64,000 bases of DNA from Streptococcus sp. k-402. Lineage in GTDB: Bacteria > Bacillota > Bacilli > Lactobacillales > Streptococcaceae. The stretch covers positions 28,650-92,649 of the forward strand of contig NZ_VMNB01000005.1 in the NCBI RefSeq assembly GCF_013277515.1. The letters are read 5' to 3'. This document shows, piece after piece, positions 63,365 through 64,000 of this stretch (its first letter is position 1; each line of letters starts with the position of its first letter). The notes below the pieces were generated by a model. The model did not search any database and was not told the origin of the DNA. It worked only from the letters and a program-made list of their open reading frames with translations. The translations under genes and the position numbers were made by a program.

Positions 63365-63394
63365 AGCAAAAAGCCATCTCATTCAGGATAGCTT
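63365..63394 (-). terminator. Terminator of the PhoU-domain gene (minus strand)
   Basis: Minus-strand stem AAGCTATC/GATGGCTT followed by T-rich sequence. Confidence 0.7.
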
Positions 63395-63402
63395 CTTGGT
63401 TC

Positions 63403-64000
63403 TTAGATTTGTTCTGCAAAAACCTTTTCGGCAAGGTTCATAGCGTGGTCTGATACACGAGTGTAGTGTGAGATGATGTCGATAAAGTTGACCCCAGCTT
63501 GTGTTGAACATTCGCCCTTGTTGAGGCGTTTGATGTGGGTTTTTCTGAGAACACGTTCTATGTTATTGATTGCTTCATGACGTTCTACAAGACCGCGTGC
63601 TTTTTCAATATCATTGTTTTCCACACTATCCAGAGCATCTTTGATAAAGTCACTAGTTTGACGATAAACTTCCTCTAATTCTTTCAAGGCGGCATCAGAA
63701 AATTCAACATTTTTCCGTTGAAGGTAGTCAGTCAGATTGAGTAGAGCCTCTGCGTGGTCCCCAATCCGTTCCAAATCACGGGAGGAATCAAGGATATTGG
63801 TGAGCACTTCGCTTTCTTTTTGACTGAGAGCTTCGCTTGAAAGGGCAATGAGATAACGTGTTAATTGCTCATCGATGGTGTTAATTGCTTCTTCGGTTTT
63901 ATGCCCTTTTTCAGCAACTTTTTCATCCAAGTCAATGATATACTTATAGGAAAGGTCAAAGGCTTTAGCAGCGTAGTTTCCTAAGTGCAAGAGCTCTTTC
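63403..64000 (-). CDS. PhoU-domain protein, C-terminal part (probable Na/Pi cotransporter family), cut by window edge
   Basis: The frame is open to the right edge, so the first visible residues are internal. About 199 residues are seen, forming two PhoU-like helical repeats (SSRDLERIGDHAEALLNL and ISHYTRVSDHAMNLAEKVF carry the ExxxD-type metal-binding motifs). In streptococci such a domain commonly closes NptA/YjbB-type Na/phosphate cotransporters, whose membrane part would lie beyond the edge. A free-standing PhoU regulator cannot be fully excluded. Confidence 0.75.
   Translation of the reverse strand, partial: KELLHLGNYAAKAFDLSYKYIIDLDEKVAEKGHKTEEAINTIDEQLTRYLIALSSEALSQKESEVLTNILDSSRDLERIGDHAEALLNLTDYLQRKNVEFSDAALKELEEVYRQTSDFIKDALDSVENNDIEKARGLVERHEAINNIERVLRKTHIKRLNKGECSTQAGVNFIDIISHYTRVSDHAMNLAEKVFAEQI

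Overview
The window is chromosomal DNA from a Mitis-group Streptococcus close to S. pneumoniae or S. mitis. The evidence is the family-level match of nearly every gene to pneumococcal housekeeping genes in familiar blocks (ksgA-rsgA-rpe-tpk-rmuC-cbf1, racE through yidD, amiACDEF, piuBCDA). There are also eight BOX repeats (boxA/boxB/boxC, with the CTACGGCAAGGCGACG core), which are characteristic of pneumococcus and its nearest relatives. Base composition is low-GC and most promoters carry an extended -10 (TGnTATAAT), as expected for this genus. The species cannot be fixed from sequence alone.

Layout. 1-5 kb: a universal stress protein (minus strand), a small membrane protein, an AlaT-type aminotransferase, rpmH, and an orphan oligopeptide-binding lipoprotein. 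5.3-14.2 kb: one 8.9-kb gene for a modular LPXTG surface protein of 2,953 residues. Its promoter has nine G residues inside the -35/-10 spacer. 14.6-20.8 kb: tatD, an orphan membrane gene, rnmV, then a peptide-sensor-like regulator followed by a bacteriocin-associated membrane protein, an ABC ATPase and a small protein of unknown function. 20.9-26.1 kb: a tight ribosome, cofactor and RNA-decay operon. 26.4-29.4 kb: purR, lysA and pflA. 29.8-31.8 kb: yidC2 and acyP (minus) divergent from an RNA methyltransferase gene. 31.9-39.9 kb: a Bax-inhibitor-like protein, asnA, rsmD-coaD-sepM, murA-epuA-endA and a CorC/HlyC-type protein. 40.1 kb: tRNA-Cys (minus). 40.3-46.8 kb: the Ami oligopeptide permease operon. 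46.9-50.1 kb: a structured leader with a 19-codon aromatic-rich peptide ORF, then a three-gene ABC importer. 50.4-56.6 kb: yneF, then a nine-gene operon from racE to yidD. 56.8-61.6 kb: piuA/D/C/B iron uptake and galE (all minus). 61.9-64 kb: pepA, a bacteriocin-immunity-like gene, and the 3' part of a PhoU-domain transporter gene.

How the parts work together. Ami imports oligopeptides and PepA trims peptides. The orphan lipoprotein at 2.8 kb probably feeds the Ami permease. MurA, RacE and LysA supply wall precursors or lysine. ScpA and ScpB serve chromosome organisation, and EndA serves DNA uptake. The Piu system takes up iron.

The points most worth a second look are: (1) the likely phase-variable promoter of the giant adhesin; (2) the leader upstream of the 47.4-kb ABC importer, where a peptide rich in Phe and Tyr precedes three sets of mutually exclusive RNA helices ending in a terminator/antiterminator pair; (3) the regulator plus export/immunity cluster at 16.6-20.7 kb, with an inverted repeat overlapping the -35 box and no recognisable bacteriocin gene; and (4) three genes whose ATG sits at the predicted +1 (leaderless mRNAs).
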